Assembly (NCBI GenBank): GCA_001936135.1
Contig: CP012809.1
Span: 1,661,501 to 1,725,500 of the forward strand
DNA length: 64,000 nucleotides
Direction: 5' to 3'
Source: Saccharomycopsis fibuligera x Saccharomycopsis cf. fibuligera
Taxonomy: Eukaryota > Ascomycota > Saccharomycetes > Ascoideales > Saccharomycopsidaceae
The notes beneath the pieces are model-generated. The model worked only from the letters and a program-made list of their open reading frames with translations, was not told the DNA's origin and ran no database searches. Shown piece by piece: positions 1 to 9,532 of this stretch (position 1 is its first letter; each line of letters opens with the position of its first letter). Position numbers and translations under genes: made by a program.

Positions 1-564
1 GTTAGCATCTTCCAAAGTAAACTTGATCTTCTTCTTGTCCTCATCCGACAACCCCAGCAAAAGGTCGCCGAGACCTCCATTCCTCGTGTGCTCACCGCTA
101 TTTATGCTATTGTTATTATTGTTGCTTTGCTGTTGTTCTGTTTGTACGTTTTTATTTTGCTGACTGTCAAAGGTCTTCCCACTAGGATCATGACTTAGAC
201 TTTTCAAATATTCCGCAATGTCCACATATTCTCCGTCTTCTTCTAACGCCACTGCGGCAGTTTTCCCCTCGCCATTCACTTTGCGCCAGTCCGCTTTGAA
301 TTCTTCTACCAAAAGACGCGCCACTGACAATTCTTCGCAATGATGAAGCGGCGTGTCGCCGTCGTTATCCTGGATGTTGATGTCCCCACCGTAGTTGTTG
401 ATCAAGAGACGGAGAAGTTCAATGTTTCCATACGATGCGGCCGCATGGATGGCAGTGTACCCGTTTGGATCTTTGGAGTTGGCAGTGTACTGGCCATTGC
501 TGAGGTATTGTTGCACCTGGTTGATGTCATTATCGGCGGCGGCCACCCATATGTTAGCTACCAT
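1..564 (-). CDS. Ankyrin-repeat protein, 3' end outside window
   Basis: The reading frame is open from an ATG at 564-562 to the left edge (188 codons seen), so the C-terminus is missing. The N-terminus begins MVANIWVAAADND and carries two to three ankyrin repeats, with the hallmark DPNGYTAIHAAASYGN at about residues 35-50 and NDGDTPLHHCE at about 80-90. A Gln/Asn-rich linker (about 150-170) follows, then a charged tail. The start NIWVAA plus DPNGYTPIHAA resembles the small cytosolic/nuclear ankyrin family typified by S. cerevisiae YCR051W (about 220 aa, function unknown); this is from memory, not a search. Ankyrin repeats mediate protein-protein contacts, and no catalytic role is visible. It is divergent from ATP23 with a 444-bp shared upstream region. 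The ankyrin assignment is firm, the orthology tentative. Confidence 0.8.
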   Translation of the reverse strand, partial: MVANIWVAAADNDINQVQQYLSNGQYTANSKDPNGYTAIHAAASYGNIELLRLLINNYGGDINIQDNDGDTPLHHCEELSVARLLVEEFKADWRKVNGEGKTAAVALEEDGEYVDIAEYLKSLSHDPSGKTFDSQQNKNVQTEQQQSNNNNNSINSGEHTRNGGLGDLLLGLSDEDKKKIKFTLEDAN

Positions 565-1008
565 CTTGCTTGATTATGACGAGTTGTTGTGAAAGAAAGG
601 GCGCGATGGCTATAGCTGGTGCTACTCTAGATCATCAATAATCTCTCCCCTGAAGAGTAACAATAATAAAGGTGGAAAAGTAAAATTTTTTATTTTATTT
701 TACTGCATATGTGTGTGAGCCTCACTGCTACGCGCATAATATAACAGATTTTCAATCATTGCCCGGCCCAACACCGATTTTTTTCACATTTCAACATTAG
801 ACAGCCATTCACTCAGTGAGGACGATGATGGTGATAATAGTGATGGTGATGGCGGCACAAGTTGATCTAGTTATACTGGCATACCCAACTTGGTCAAAAC
901 TAAACCGCTTCATAGCTCCGAGCCCTAAATTTGACTACTCCTTAAAAAAGACAAAAAAAAAACAAAAAAACACGACTGAATAACTCATATAGCTCAAATA
1001 CAAATACA
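565..1008. promoter_or_regulatory. Divergent promoter region, ankyrin gene / ATP23
   Basis: This 444-bp spacer lies between two start codons facing outward, so it should hold both promoters. A purine-rich A tract lies just before the ATP23 start (about 944-970). A GATGATGGTGATAATAG-like imperfect repeat lies at about 821-853. I recognise no specific factor site. Confidence 0.5.
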
Positions 1009-1725
1009 ATGCCTAAAGAAGTGCCCGTTCCCCCACCATCCCAGAAGCCAACTGCCCCAGACAACATCAACGACATCAAAGGCTTTGAATGGTGGCGTCG
1101 TACACTCCAATACAAAACAGGGCTTGGCCTAACACCAGAAGAGTCCCTACGCTACCAAAAAGACCTCGCTTTCAAGAAAAACGAGAAAGACTGTCTTAAA
1201 TGCAACGAGTACCGCGACTGGATGCTCCAATACTCTCCTACCATTCGCTTCATGCTTGACGAGATCAAAAAAGTGGATCCACATAAAACCGTGGGACGTC
1301 ATAACATCATTTGCGACTTTTGCGAAGAATGGAAAGGCGGTGGGTTCCACCCAGAGTTGGGGGTTCTCGTGTGCCAGAATCGTGTGCTCGACAAGTACCA
1401 TTTGGAAGACACCGTTTCGCACGAATTGGTCCACGTTTATGATAATGCCAAGTTCAAAGTAGACTGGCTCAACTTGAAGCACCATGCGTGTTCAGAAATC
1501 AGGGCTAGCTCATTGTCGGGAGAATGCCGAATCAGCAACCAGTTTTGGCGTGGCGCTATGGAGAATTTCAAAAAGGGCCATCAGGATTGCGTTAAGAGAA
1601 GAGCTATTATTTCCGTGAGTAATCATCCGCTTTGCGAGAGCAAGCAGCAGGCCAAGGAGTTGGTTAACGAGGTGTGGGACTCGTGTTTCAATGATACTAG
1701 ACCATTTGAAAGAATCTATAGATGA
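1009..1725 (+). CDS. ATP23: Mitochondrial inner membrane metalloprotease/chaperone Atp23
   Basis: The product is 238 aa, close to the usual length. It contains the peptidase M76 zinc site HELVH at residues 138-142 followed by the family's VYDNAKF stretch, and the conserved cysteines of the intermembrane-space form (C62, C65, C102, C105, C122). The downstream HHACSEIRASSLSGEC block is also family-typical. Known role: Atp23 matures the N-terminus of mitochondrially encoded Atp6 and helps assemble the F0 sector of ATP synthase in the intermembrane space. The N-terminus is proline-rich with no classical presequence, as expected for a protein imported through the Mia40 disulfide route. The first ATG of the frame at 1009 is used. 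No intron is seen. It is divergent from the ankyrin gene. Confidence 0.95.
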   Translation: MPKEVPVPPPSQKPTAPDNINDIKGFEWWRRTLQYKTGLGLTPEESLRYQKDLAFKKNEKDCLKCNEYRDWMLQYSPTIRFMLDEIKKVDPHKTVGRHNIICDFCEEWKGGGFHPELGVLVCQNRVLDKYHLEDTVSHELVHVYDNAKFKVDWLNLKHHACSEIRASSLSGECRISNQFWRGAMENFKKGHQDCVKRRAIISVSNHPLCESKQQAKELVNEVWDSCFNDTRPFERIYR

Positions 1726-2418
1726 TGAGAAATCAAGCTTTCAAAACTACCCTATTTCGAAATTAGAGGTTGTATTCATAAGTATCATAGATGGTGTGTT
1801 TTGTACACATATATGTATATGTATGTATGTATATATAAATTTTTAGCATTTTGTAAATGATCCAGTTTGTTAAGGCGACGTAGCCAAAATTTGTAAAAAT
1901 GTTGTCGTTGGTTACAAACCGAATTTTTCTGAATTGGCTTGACCAGCTGGCTGATACATTAAGCTAGGTTAACTACACTTTCCAATGCTGTGAATAAACA
2001 ATCGATATAGTCAATCTATAGATGAATTACAGGAATGTAGTGCAAGCAAGCAAAAATAAAACATGTCAGCTCTCTGACATTTTCCATGATATCGACACTT
2101 TCCCACCCCCCTTCAATCAACAGGTTTCTATTGGTTTTCCATGCTCTATTTTCAGACACTTTTTTCACAATGGTGGGTAGCACAAAGTACTTAAAACACA
2201 ACATTGAAAATTAGCTCAGAAACATCCTAATGCAGTCTTTACATTTATTGCCCATTGCGTTAGACCTTAAATATACAATATTTCGAAATTGCCTTTGAAA
2301 TTTTACCGCGAGTTTCAAATCACCAACTCCAGAGCGCCCATAAAGTCTGCTGAATTAAACTTATTTTTTATCTCAAAGCGAGTCGTCAAATCGACTGCTC
2401 CCATACAAACTTCACCAA
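1726..2418. other. Convergent 3' intergenic region
   Basis: These 693 bp lie between the 3' ends of ATP23 and the CENP-K-like gene. The sequence is AT-rich, with a TATG/TATA-rich run at about 1808-1845 that probably serves 3'-end formation. Only short chance frames are present, and no tRNA or other RNA is recognised. Confidence 0.5.
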
Positions 2419-3387
2419 TCAACTATCAAAATCCAACCCATAGGCTCGTAATTTCACACTGTCCAAATTCCCGGACTCTGTAATAATATTAGCCTTCAAA
2501 AGTTGCCTAATCAAAGGATGCGCTACTGGCACTGCATCTCCACCTTCTTCATCTTTTTTTCCAGCCTTACTGGAAGTAGCAACACTACCCAGCAAATCGG
2601 AAGTCCTCACAAATCCTTCATTTTCGTTAGTCATCATTCCATTCAATAAATTTTGCACAATTTTTAAATTGATTTGGTTTTCATGCTTTAACAATACTTC
2701 GTCGTCTTCGTCTTCGCTATCGTCATTGCTCGGACGATTATGCTGTTGTCGTTTCTTTTCTTGTGCACTTTTGCGAGAGAGAACCGCTAATAATTGTTTG
2801 AGTTGTTTCATTAGCTTTTTTTCCCGTTCAGCCTCATTCTGGGATTTTTGCTGTAGTCGGGTTAATTGTTTTTCTATATGCAAGGTTATTACTTTATCGC
2901 TGCTATGTTCAGTGGCCTCATTTTCATCTTGGCTAACATCTTTTGCGAGCTTCCCAATCTTCATATCCAACAACCTAGAAAGTCCACTTAACTGAGTATG
3001 CAAAACTTTCTGCAATTCGGCATCTTTTCGCATCGTTTCATTTTGTCCGTTTTGTAACTTTGTCATCATTGTCATACTTGAGTATTGCTCTTTCGATTCA
3101 CTTATCGCAATGCTTGTTGCAATCGTGTCTTGCTCATTGGGCGTGAATGCTATAGTTGATACTGCTTCATGAAGTCCGATGGCTCGTTGTTTAAGCATGA
3201 GGATATCTTGCTTCAATTTTAGTTCTGGTTTGGAATTGGGATTGTCCTGGTAAAGTTTTTGGTTGATTTCGGCGAGAGCATCTTCAAGGTTTGTTATTTG
3301 ATCATTGGCTATTGATAATAGTTGCTTTTTCACGTTTATGTCGTTTTTGAGTTTGGTAATTGATATTGATGATGGTGATTCGGTCAT
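2419..3387 (-). CDS. Coiled-coil kinetochore protein, CENP-K/Sim4/Mcm22-like
   Basis: The ATG at 3387-3385 gives 322 aa; the frame extends upstream only through a TTG. The protein is mostly coiled coil (about residues 10-75 and 150-215) with an acidic linker rich in Asp/Glu near 225-240. The C-terminus has the layout I associate with CENP-K: a helix with KIVQNLLNGMM, a VRTSDLL-type segment, then HPLIRQLLKANIIT followed by a short region ending in VKLRAYGLDF. CENP-K proteins end similarly with a 'LLRNGI…RLEDF' block. Known role: CENP-K pairs with CENP-H in the inner kinetochore CCAN (Sim4 in fission yeast, Mcm22 in S. cerevisiae). The coiled coil is seen directly; the CENP-K assignment is inference from a short C-terminal pattern. 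RAD33 lies upstream on the same strand. Confidence 0.5.
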   Translation of the reverse strand: MTESPSSISITKLKNDINVKKQLLSIANDQITNLEDALAEINQKLYQDNPNSKPELKLKQDILMLKQRAIGLHEAVSTIAFTPNEQDTIATSIAISESKEQYSSMTMMTKLQNGQNETMRKDAELQKVLHTQLSGLSRLLDMKIGKLAKDVSQDENEATEHSSDKVITLHIEKQLTRLQQKSQNEAEREKKLMKQLKQLLAVLSRKSAQEKKRQQHNRPSNDDSEDEDDEVLLKHENQINLKIVQNLLNGMMTNENEGFVRTSDLLGSVATSSKAGKKDEEGGDAVPVAHPLIRQLLKANIITESGNLDSVKLRAYGLDFDS

Positions 3388-3702
3388 GGCGTCTGGGGTA
3401 TGTATATTCAAAAGATGTTGTACACTATAATGATGACAGGTGTGTATCTTGTAGTAATAGAAACTCCTAAGAAACAGATAACTATAAACAGATGGTGTTA
3501 AATAGTGCTGTTTCTATTAAGCAGTTTTTTGCGTGATTTGATCTTGTTGTATGTATCACTCCAAAAGTTTGCTGGTATGTGTTTTGCGAAGAGCAGTTCT
3601 CGTTTTGTTTTTGTTTTGTTTTGTTTTGTTTTTGTTTCTATTTTTTCCCTAAACTTCCGCATCAATCTCCGCGCATCTTCAACCTCATCGATCGGGCGTC
3701 AA
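3388..3702. promoter_or_regulatory. Promoter of CENP-K-like gene / 3' region of RAD33
   Basis: A 315-bp same-strand spacer. It contains a TTTTGTTTTG repeat at about 3604-3632 on the plus strand (A-rich on the transcribed strand), which probably belongs to the promoter of the CENP-K-like gene. No other feature is seen. Confidence 0.4.
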
Positions 3703-4425
3703 TCACGCATTCAACTCGTCAGCTTTACCCATCAATATCATGAAATCAAAAAATCCAATTGCAGGTTTAACTTCTTCAGACCCATTAGCAATCATATCGA
3801 TGATCAATCCATCATTTATCTTATCGTCTAGTTTTAGACCCTTGATTACTGCTTTGAGTTGAGGAAACGTGATTTCTTGATCGTAAATGCTGCCACTACT
3901 GTTACTGTTACTGTTACTCATGCTACTGCCCTCACCAAATTGACCTCCTGAGCCGTCACTATTCATTGCCGTAGTTGCATTTGCTTTGCTCTCCTTCTGT
4001 AGCGCCCTTTGAGCAAACTGAACAAAAACTTTCCAAAATTGCTCAACGTATTCATAATTATCTCGAAGTAGAACAAACTTATAACTTAAGAATAACAATT
4101 TATCAAAATCCACAATTCCTTCATCTTCAAGCCCGGCAACTAGCAAATCGTTAAACTTTTCCGTTTGATTATCATTATTGGCATTGTCATTATCACTACT
4201 ATTATTTGCAACCGCATGCTGTTTATATTTATCAATAATGATCTCTTGTACCCCGAGAGTCAACAAAAAGTCACGAACTTCACTACTCATCATGTCTTTC
4301 TCATCATACCCTAGCTCGAAATAATGGGTTAGGATCTCATCTTCAATGGCGCTGGGTATGAGGTCTTTGCTTTCATTTGTGTATTCCTGCAGGAAGATGT
4401 TTTTGCTTTGTCTTCGTTTGCTCAT
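3703..4425 (-). CDS. RAD33: Centrin-like nucleotide excision repair factor Rad33
   Basis: The 240-aa product matches the two ends of S. cerevisiae Rad33 as I remember it. The N-terminus reads LIPSAIEDEILTHYFELG (compare VPIEVEDEILEKYAE) and the C-terminus ends in a degenerate EF-hand-like helix with FFDFMILMGKADELN (compare YLDFGCVLGKLGYLK). The middle region VDFDKLLFLSYKFVLL fits the family's second helix pair. Two inserts rich in Asn/Ser (about residues 80-95 and 160-185) account for the extra length over the 177-aa S. cerevisiae protein. Known role: Rad33 binds Rad4 and supports both branches of nucleotide excision repair. The canonical calcium-binding loop residues are absent, as in the family. 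The fit is good but rests on recall. Confidence 0.7.
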   Translation of the reverse strand: MSKRRQSKNIFLQEYTNESKDLIPSAIEDEILTHYFELGYDEKDMMSSEVRDFLLTLGVQEIIIDKYKQHAVANNSSDNDNANNDNQTEKFNDLLVAGLEDEGIVDFDKLLFLSYKFVLLRDNYEYVEQFWKVFVQFAQRALQKESKANATTAMNSDGSGGQFGEGSSMSNSNSNSSGSIYDQEITFPQLKAVIKGLKLDDKINDGLIIDMIANGSEEVKPAIGFFDFMILMGKADELNA

Positions 4426-4930
4426 TGTAGAGTCGGTTGAGCTGGTTGTGGATTGTGGATTGTGGATTGTTTACTGGTTTGCAAAGAGCTCCAGAATTAA
4501 ATTATGCGTTGATTAGCGACGATACACTTATTGTGTCGGCGTTGGTGAAATGGAGTTTTGGCTGTTAGTCGTATGTGTATATATCCAGGGCAGTTATGTC
4601 GAGTACACCATCTTTACCGCTATATTGAATAAATTGTGCGGACATAGTTTATTGCGACGGGATAGATTTTCCTCGAGCATGGCACCGCGGTTTTTCCCAC
4701 GCGCACTACAAACTTGCTCTGTAATATTTTAATATTAAAACATTAGCATTAATTCGCAACTAGCCTCAGTCTCCACATTACAATGTTTCAGCTACATTAG
4801 AGACGCATAAAGTTGATTACTTAGTGTACAGTCTAGCATACAAAACAGATATATAGAACAATGTCGAAAAGGGCAAGAAAAAGAAAATTAAAGAGTCAAG
4901 AACTGAAAAAAAAAAAAAAAAAAAAAAACC
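4426..4930. promoter_or_regulatory. RAD33 promoter and CTK3 3' region
   Basis: This 505-bp spacer contains a 23-nt A run at 4906-4928 directly after the CTK3 stop codon, read as T on the CTK3 strand. That fits a 3'-end or efficiency element, or is simply a homopolymer. A 60-codon plus-strand frame at about 4550 has no coding features. Confidence 0.4.
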
Positions 4931-6554
4931 TCAAAAATTATAACTTTTCAGTGCCACTTCACTAAGCTCACTCAATTCTCTAAGATCATCATTGGTTAAT
5001 GGTCCACAACGATCCCATAATTTTTGGAATTCTGCTTTATCCACCTTTTCCGTGGTTTGTCTTTCAATCATCCATAAACTTTCTTTTGCTTTTTTGTGCT
5101 GCTTGTGTGTTAGTAGGTCGTGCCAGACATGATTAGTTATAATTATAATAAAAAGAAAAAAAAAAGAAAAAACAATTCAAGTCAAAATTGACAAAAGTAC
5201 ATACTCTTTCACGATCGGCTTCCATTCTCGCTAGTATTTGCTCTCTTGATAATTCCAAATTATTTCCCGTCGGCACTGATGCCGAAGCAAATGCAGACGT
5301 CGCCGTTGCTGTTGACGCTGCTGTTTTCCCATTTCCTGACCCCTTTTCATGCTTGAGCTCATCTGTGTCTTCCGTTTCTCCTTCTTCGTTTTCCCTTGTC
5401 TTTTCATTATCATCATCATTAATATCGCCGTTAGTATTAATGTTTCCGTTGCCGTTAATTTTATCTTCAACAACATGGCTCTTGTAAGTGATATACTGAC
5501 TCATTTTCTTTCGATCAACGAGAATCTTCCATGCCCCGGGGACTCCTGTTCCAACTTTATCAATTTCGATGGGCTGGAATTCTGCACCGCTGTGGTCATT
5601 ATTAGCATCTGTTTCCGCAGATGCTAAAACACTTTTTTTCTGTTTTTTGTTTTTTACTCTTCTCTCAATATCTAACTTGAGTTGATCTTCAAGCAAGTTT
5701 GTCTTTTTGAATTCCTGCTCAAACTTGGCCACTTTTAATGCAGCTTCTTCATTCTTATCAAGAATGACACTGTTTCCATTATTATTAGTCTTGTTAGTAT
5801 TATGTTCTTTTGTCCCGCTCGTCCCATTAGTTTCATCATTACTATTTTTGTTTTCTTTGCCAGTATTGTCGCTATCAAGGTCCCCAATGACATCAATACC
5901 CTCGTCATACCCAAGAATCAACAACTGCAAACTAACATTCCGTACAAGATCCGCACACATTCTTAAATTGTAAAGACCAAATTGAGTAGCTGGTACAACT
6001 TTGGCGACAATTAGAGGTAAATCACGCTGGATGTTCTCCACGTATGGTAAACTTTTATTTGAATTTGAACTTTTGCTGAATGATTGCTTGGATTGAGTAA
6101 GAAGAGTGTCTATAAAGTTCATTATGTTTAGTCTTAGATTTAAGTCGGACTGTGGCGTAGTTTGTTAGTATTTGGTTTTTAATTCTTTTGGGACAAAAAA
6201 AAAAAAAGAAAAGAGAAATTAGGAAAGAAAAGGGCGAGAGGACATGAAACCAGCAAAAAAAAGAGGGATATGTTAAAAAAATTCACGAATAGTACAATCT
6301 ATTCCAAGATAAAGCAAAAGGCAAGTCTATATCTCACAGACATCTCAAGTGACAAATAAAAGCTAAAAAGCAAAAGGCAAGAGACAAAACAGAAAACTTA
6401 CCATCTCAAGCACTTCAAGAATACAAGAATGGAAATCATCCTGATACTCATAATTTCTCAAGGCAAATGAAGAACATTTAACAAGAGCTTGAGTCACTGG
6501 TTGCAATCCAGAAAGCATGCGAGAAAATTGCAAACGAGCCTCAAATGGGTCCAT
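4931..6554 (-). CDS. CTK3: CTD kinase subunit gamma, three exons
   Basis: Exon 1 is 6554-6402 (51 codons, MDPFEARLQFSRMLSGLQ), exon 2 is 6149-5205 and exon 3 is 5101-4931 (or 5098-4931, using the AG three bases on). Intron 1 (6401-6150, 252 nt) has donor GTAAGT, branch TACTAAC (6170-6164) and CACAG. Intron 2 (5204-5102) has donor GTATGT and branch TACTAAC (5115-5109), very close to its acceptor. The spliced product is about 422 aa. The N-terminus matches S. cerevisiae Ctk3 (MDSLEARLQF). The C-terminus joins MEADRER to KESLWMIER and ends LSEVALKSYNF, matching the family's MEADRE…ETSWYIER…ASY end. Known role: Ctk1-Ctk2-Ctk3 phosphorylates Ser2 of the RNA polymerase II CTD. A long Asn/Glu-rich insert fills the middle. 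Without splicing the two conserved ends are lost. Confidence 0.85.
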
Positions 6555-7514
6555 TTTTATTGATAGTTTTTTAATAGTTTTTTGACGGTTTCTTGGTATG
6601 CTTGCTGTATGGGTGCATATGTTGTTTATTGGTTGTTGATTGTTGACTTCTGATGGATAGGACTGAGCTGTGGAGATGCTAGTTATCGATATTATCAATG
6701 TTGATGCTGATGAGGTTTTTGGCGTTTGAATGAATCGAAAAAAATAAAAATAAAACTACAGTAGAGATACCGAGGCGCCGGTTCTTTGGCAGCAGGGCAC
6801 GTAACGAAAAGGCGATATAAGTGCTGGTGTATACCATAGTGTACGGTAGTAATATATAAGATAGTATTACTATTTGCCAGGGAAAACATATTGGTATATA
6901 TGGCAGCTACACTCTCACGATGTTGTCATTTAAGTGCGAGGGATTTTTTTGGCACTGAGACACTGTCATTGCAATTGCAATGTAGCATATAGTTGATTCT
7001 GTATACAGATCGCAAGTGCAGTCCAAAGCAGTATTCCAAAGGACACCCAGCTCTGCAGACACTTTACATACGCTCAGAAATAAGCGGTCATCAGAGTATG
7101 AAGACAAGCAAGTGCGGCACTTCAAGCCAGTACCGCTGAGAGTCCTATTTATTTAAAAAATGTTTATTGCGAAGCAAATATTCTATATCTGGCACCCAAA
7201 GAAGCAAGCGGAGAAAGAACCACAAAGAACTTCACCTATAGTGTACATACAAACAAAACAAAAGTGAACAATAGTATAACAGCAGTACAATATCTTGTTC
7301 CCCTCCTGCCACTTGTCAATGCCGAAACGCAATAAGAAAAAATCAAGATCAAATTCAGATACAAAAACCAAGGTCAAAAATCAAAAGTAAAGCCAAAAGT
7401 TGCAAGACAAAAATCAAAAGCCAGCATCAAAACAAATAAAACAGATTCAAAAATTCAAAAATTCAAAAATTCAAAAATTCAAAAATCCAAAAACTCAAAA
7501 ACTCAAAAGACTCC
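6555..7514. other. Intergenic: CTK3 promoter, 3' end of SMP-30-like gene
   Basis: These 960 bp hold the CTK3 promoter next to 6555. The SMP-30-like gene ends at the other side, and an A-rich tandem array abuts its stop codon. Several 60-90 codon frames exist but start with near-cognate codons or look random. Nothing else is recognised. Confidence 0.45.
7445..7510. repeat. A-rich 8-bp tandem repeat
   Basis: About five exact copies of TTCAAAAA followed by two or three degenerate copies (TCCAAAAAC, TCAAAAAC) lie immediately downstream of the stop codon of the SMP-30-like gene. They probably fall in its 3' untranslated region. The array looks like replication slippage. Confidence 0.8.
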
Positions 7515-8396
7515 TCAGATTGGCCCTTGCCAGATATAATTGTGTCTTCCCTTAGTTTCGCTCAACTTCACTCTAAAAATCGACCCACCAAAATCTCCCT
7601 TCTCGCTACCCACTTTTTCCGGCTCATCCAAGTGCAAATCAGCAGTAGAGACAAACAATTCATTCAATTGAGAGCCGCCAATCACTGGGCAATTAGTTCT
7701 TTTTGCCGGAAACACAAATCGGTGAACCACTTCTCCCTGTGGACTAATCTTGAAAACGGTGCTTGATTCCCATAATGCCACGTACAAATTATCTGCATCA
7801 TCAATAGTCATTCCATCGGGCTCAGTATAGTTATCAGTCAAGGTAGAAGCATCAAAGAAGTCTTCGCCATTAGCAATACTATCGGTGGTTTTGTCGTAGT
7901 CGTAAACTCTTATCTTTTGAGTAGTACTGTTGATATGGAAAAATTTAGTCAAATCTTTATTCCAAGCCATTCCGTTGGGAATAGTTTGTCCTTCAAGCAA
8001 ACTAGTATATTTCAAAGTTTGGTGATCAAATTTAACCAACCAACCTTCTGGACCAATGTCGCTATATTTCAAATTATCCATCATGATGCCAATCCAAAAG
8101 TTGCCAGCTGGACTGATTTTCGCATCGTTGCTTCTGAAACGACGGCGTTGTTCGGCACTGAGAAAGTCAAATTTGTACTTGTATTCGAATGAAAGCGCTT
8201 TGAAGCTAACAATGGCAATACCCTGTTTGGCAGCAGCAAGCACTATGTCGTTGTCTCTGGTGAGACCAATAGCGCCAATCGATGGGACATCGGTGTTGCC
8301 ATTGGCGGCAGTGTTATTGTCACCAGTATTTTCACTACTCTCGCCATTGTCATTGCCATTAATGCTATCAGGTGAAAGACTTTTATCCACTTGATC

Positions 8397-8437
<41 letters not shown>

Positions 8438-8747
8438 GATCTGGTTGTGGCTTTCCCTCAGGCTGCGGCTTTCCCTCCTCTTGCTGTTGTTGATGTTTCT
8501 GCTGCAATTGCTGCAGTTCTTCATCCTGTTCCTTGTAAGAAACCACCTCATGGGAATTTTTAATAGTGTTCAAGTCACTCTCACTGTATTCTTCCTTCTT
8601 AGTCTTGGGGATCTCAACTCTGTGGACCTCTCCATTGGCGATATCGACCCAAAGGAGGGAATTATTGGCAGGATTGTAAGTGACGCCTTCTGAGAGTCTG
8701 GCTCCTGAGAATGATACCACTGGAGCTTTGACCTGGGTGGTTGACAT
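7515..8747 (-). CDS. SMP-30/gluconolactonase-like (regucalcin) protein with poly-Gln insert
   Basis: The 410-aa protein has the SGL six-bladed propeller layout. The three metal ligands of the regucalcin family can be matched: Glu20 in LSEGVTYN, Asn in IPNGMAWN (about 255) and Asp in EPDGMTID (about 305). Other typical segments are NDAKISPAGNFWIG and NLYVALWESSTVFKI. Between blades, about residues 75-150, lies a Gln-rich, Ser/Asn-rich insert with a run of about 15 glutamines that is not part of the fold. Family enzymes hydrolyse lactones such as gluconolactone, or act as lactonase-like calcium/zinc-binding proteins. The closest S. cerevisiae relative I recall is YBR053C, of unknown role. No signal peptide is seen, so it is probably cytosolic. 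Substrate cannot be inferred. Confidence 0.85.
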
Positions 8748-9532
8748 GATTATTAATAACTAATGGTAGGCACGGATGACCAGATTGCGCTTATTTTGCG
8801 AGCTTATTGGTAACAGGCTATGGTGACAATAATAAAATATTGAATTGACAAGTGAGAAGTTCAAAGTCAGCAGAAGAATGCGATATAGTACAGAATGAAT
8901 TGCAACGTCAAACGCAAACCAGTCAATTGCAATTACCAACCTATGTTGTGCTATGTTGTGCTATGCTGTGCGATGCTATACGATGATACGCTATGCTATA
9001 CTGAAGTGTAGTTGAGCTCAATGGACAGAACTGTTATCATTGCAAGATGTGTTCAAATGGGCAAGCGAAAAGTGGGCTTATGGGAGTAATGGCAACATTA
9101 CTTGCTGCACCGCGCGCTGTGTAATTCCAGTTCCGCCGGCGATGGTCAGATGACCGCATAATGCGCTTTTATTCTAATTGACACACTCCGCTACCACACT
9201 AAACAGGCTATGGCTGGGGCATATATATACTGACTCAGTATACCTGGACATGCAGTACCCTATATATAAGGCAATACTGGTACTGGCTTTACTGAGTACG
9301 CAGCAGCGAAATCTCGTTTATGCGTTTATGTGTAACTTTTGTCTATAGATATATATGCCCTGCCATGTCATATCATGCCATCTGAGCCTTCTGCACTTAC
9401 ATAATAACAACTTTACTGAACACTCATATCCGCAAAATCCATCTATATCTAATAATTACACCATCATATTATAATCAGCACATATTATTATACTGACCAC
9501 TAAGTTCTATCCGGTATCTAAGTACGCACTAT
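8748..9532. other. Intergenic: SMP-30-like promoter and BFA1 3' region
   Basis: 785 bp. It holds the promoter of the SMP-30-like gene, a decamer tandem array (8941-9000), and a stretch of TATATA and CTATATATAAG motifs at about 9220-9270. No gene is seen. Confidence 0.45.
8941..9000. repeat. 10-bp tandem repeat, six units
   Basis: Six units in exact 10-bp register, starting with two copies of CTATGTTGTG and drifting to CTATGCTGTG, CGATGCTATA, CGATGATACG and CTATGCTATA. The 10-bp period equals about one helical turn. It lies about 200 bp upstream of the SMP-30-like gene. Confidence 0.85.
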
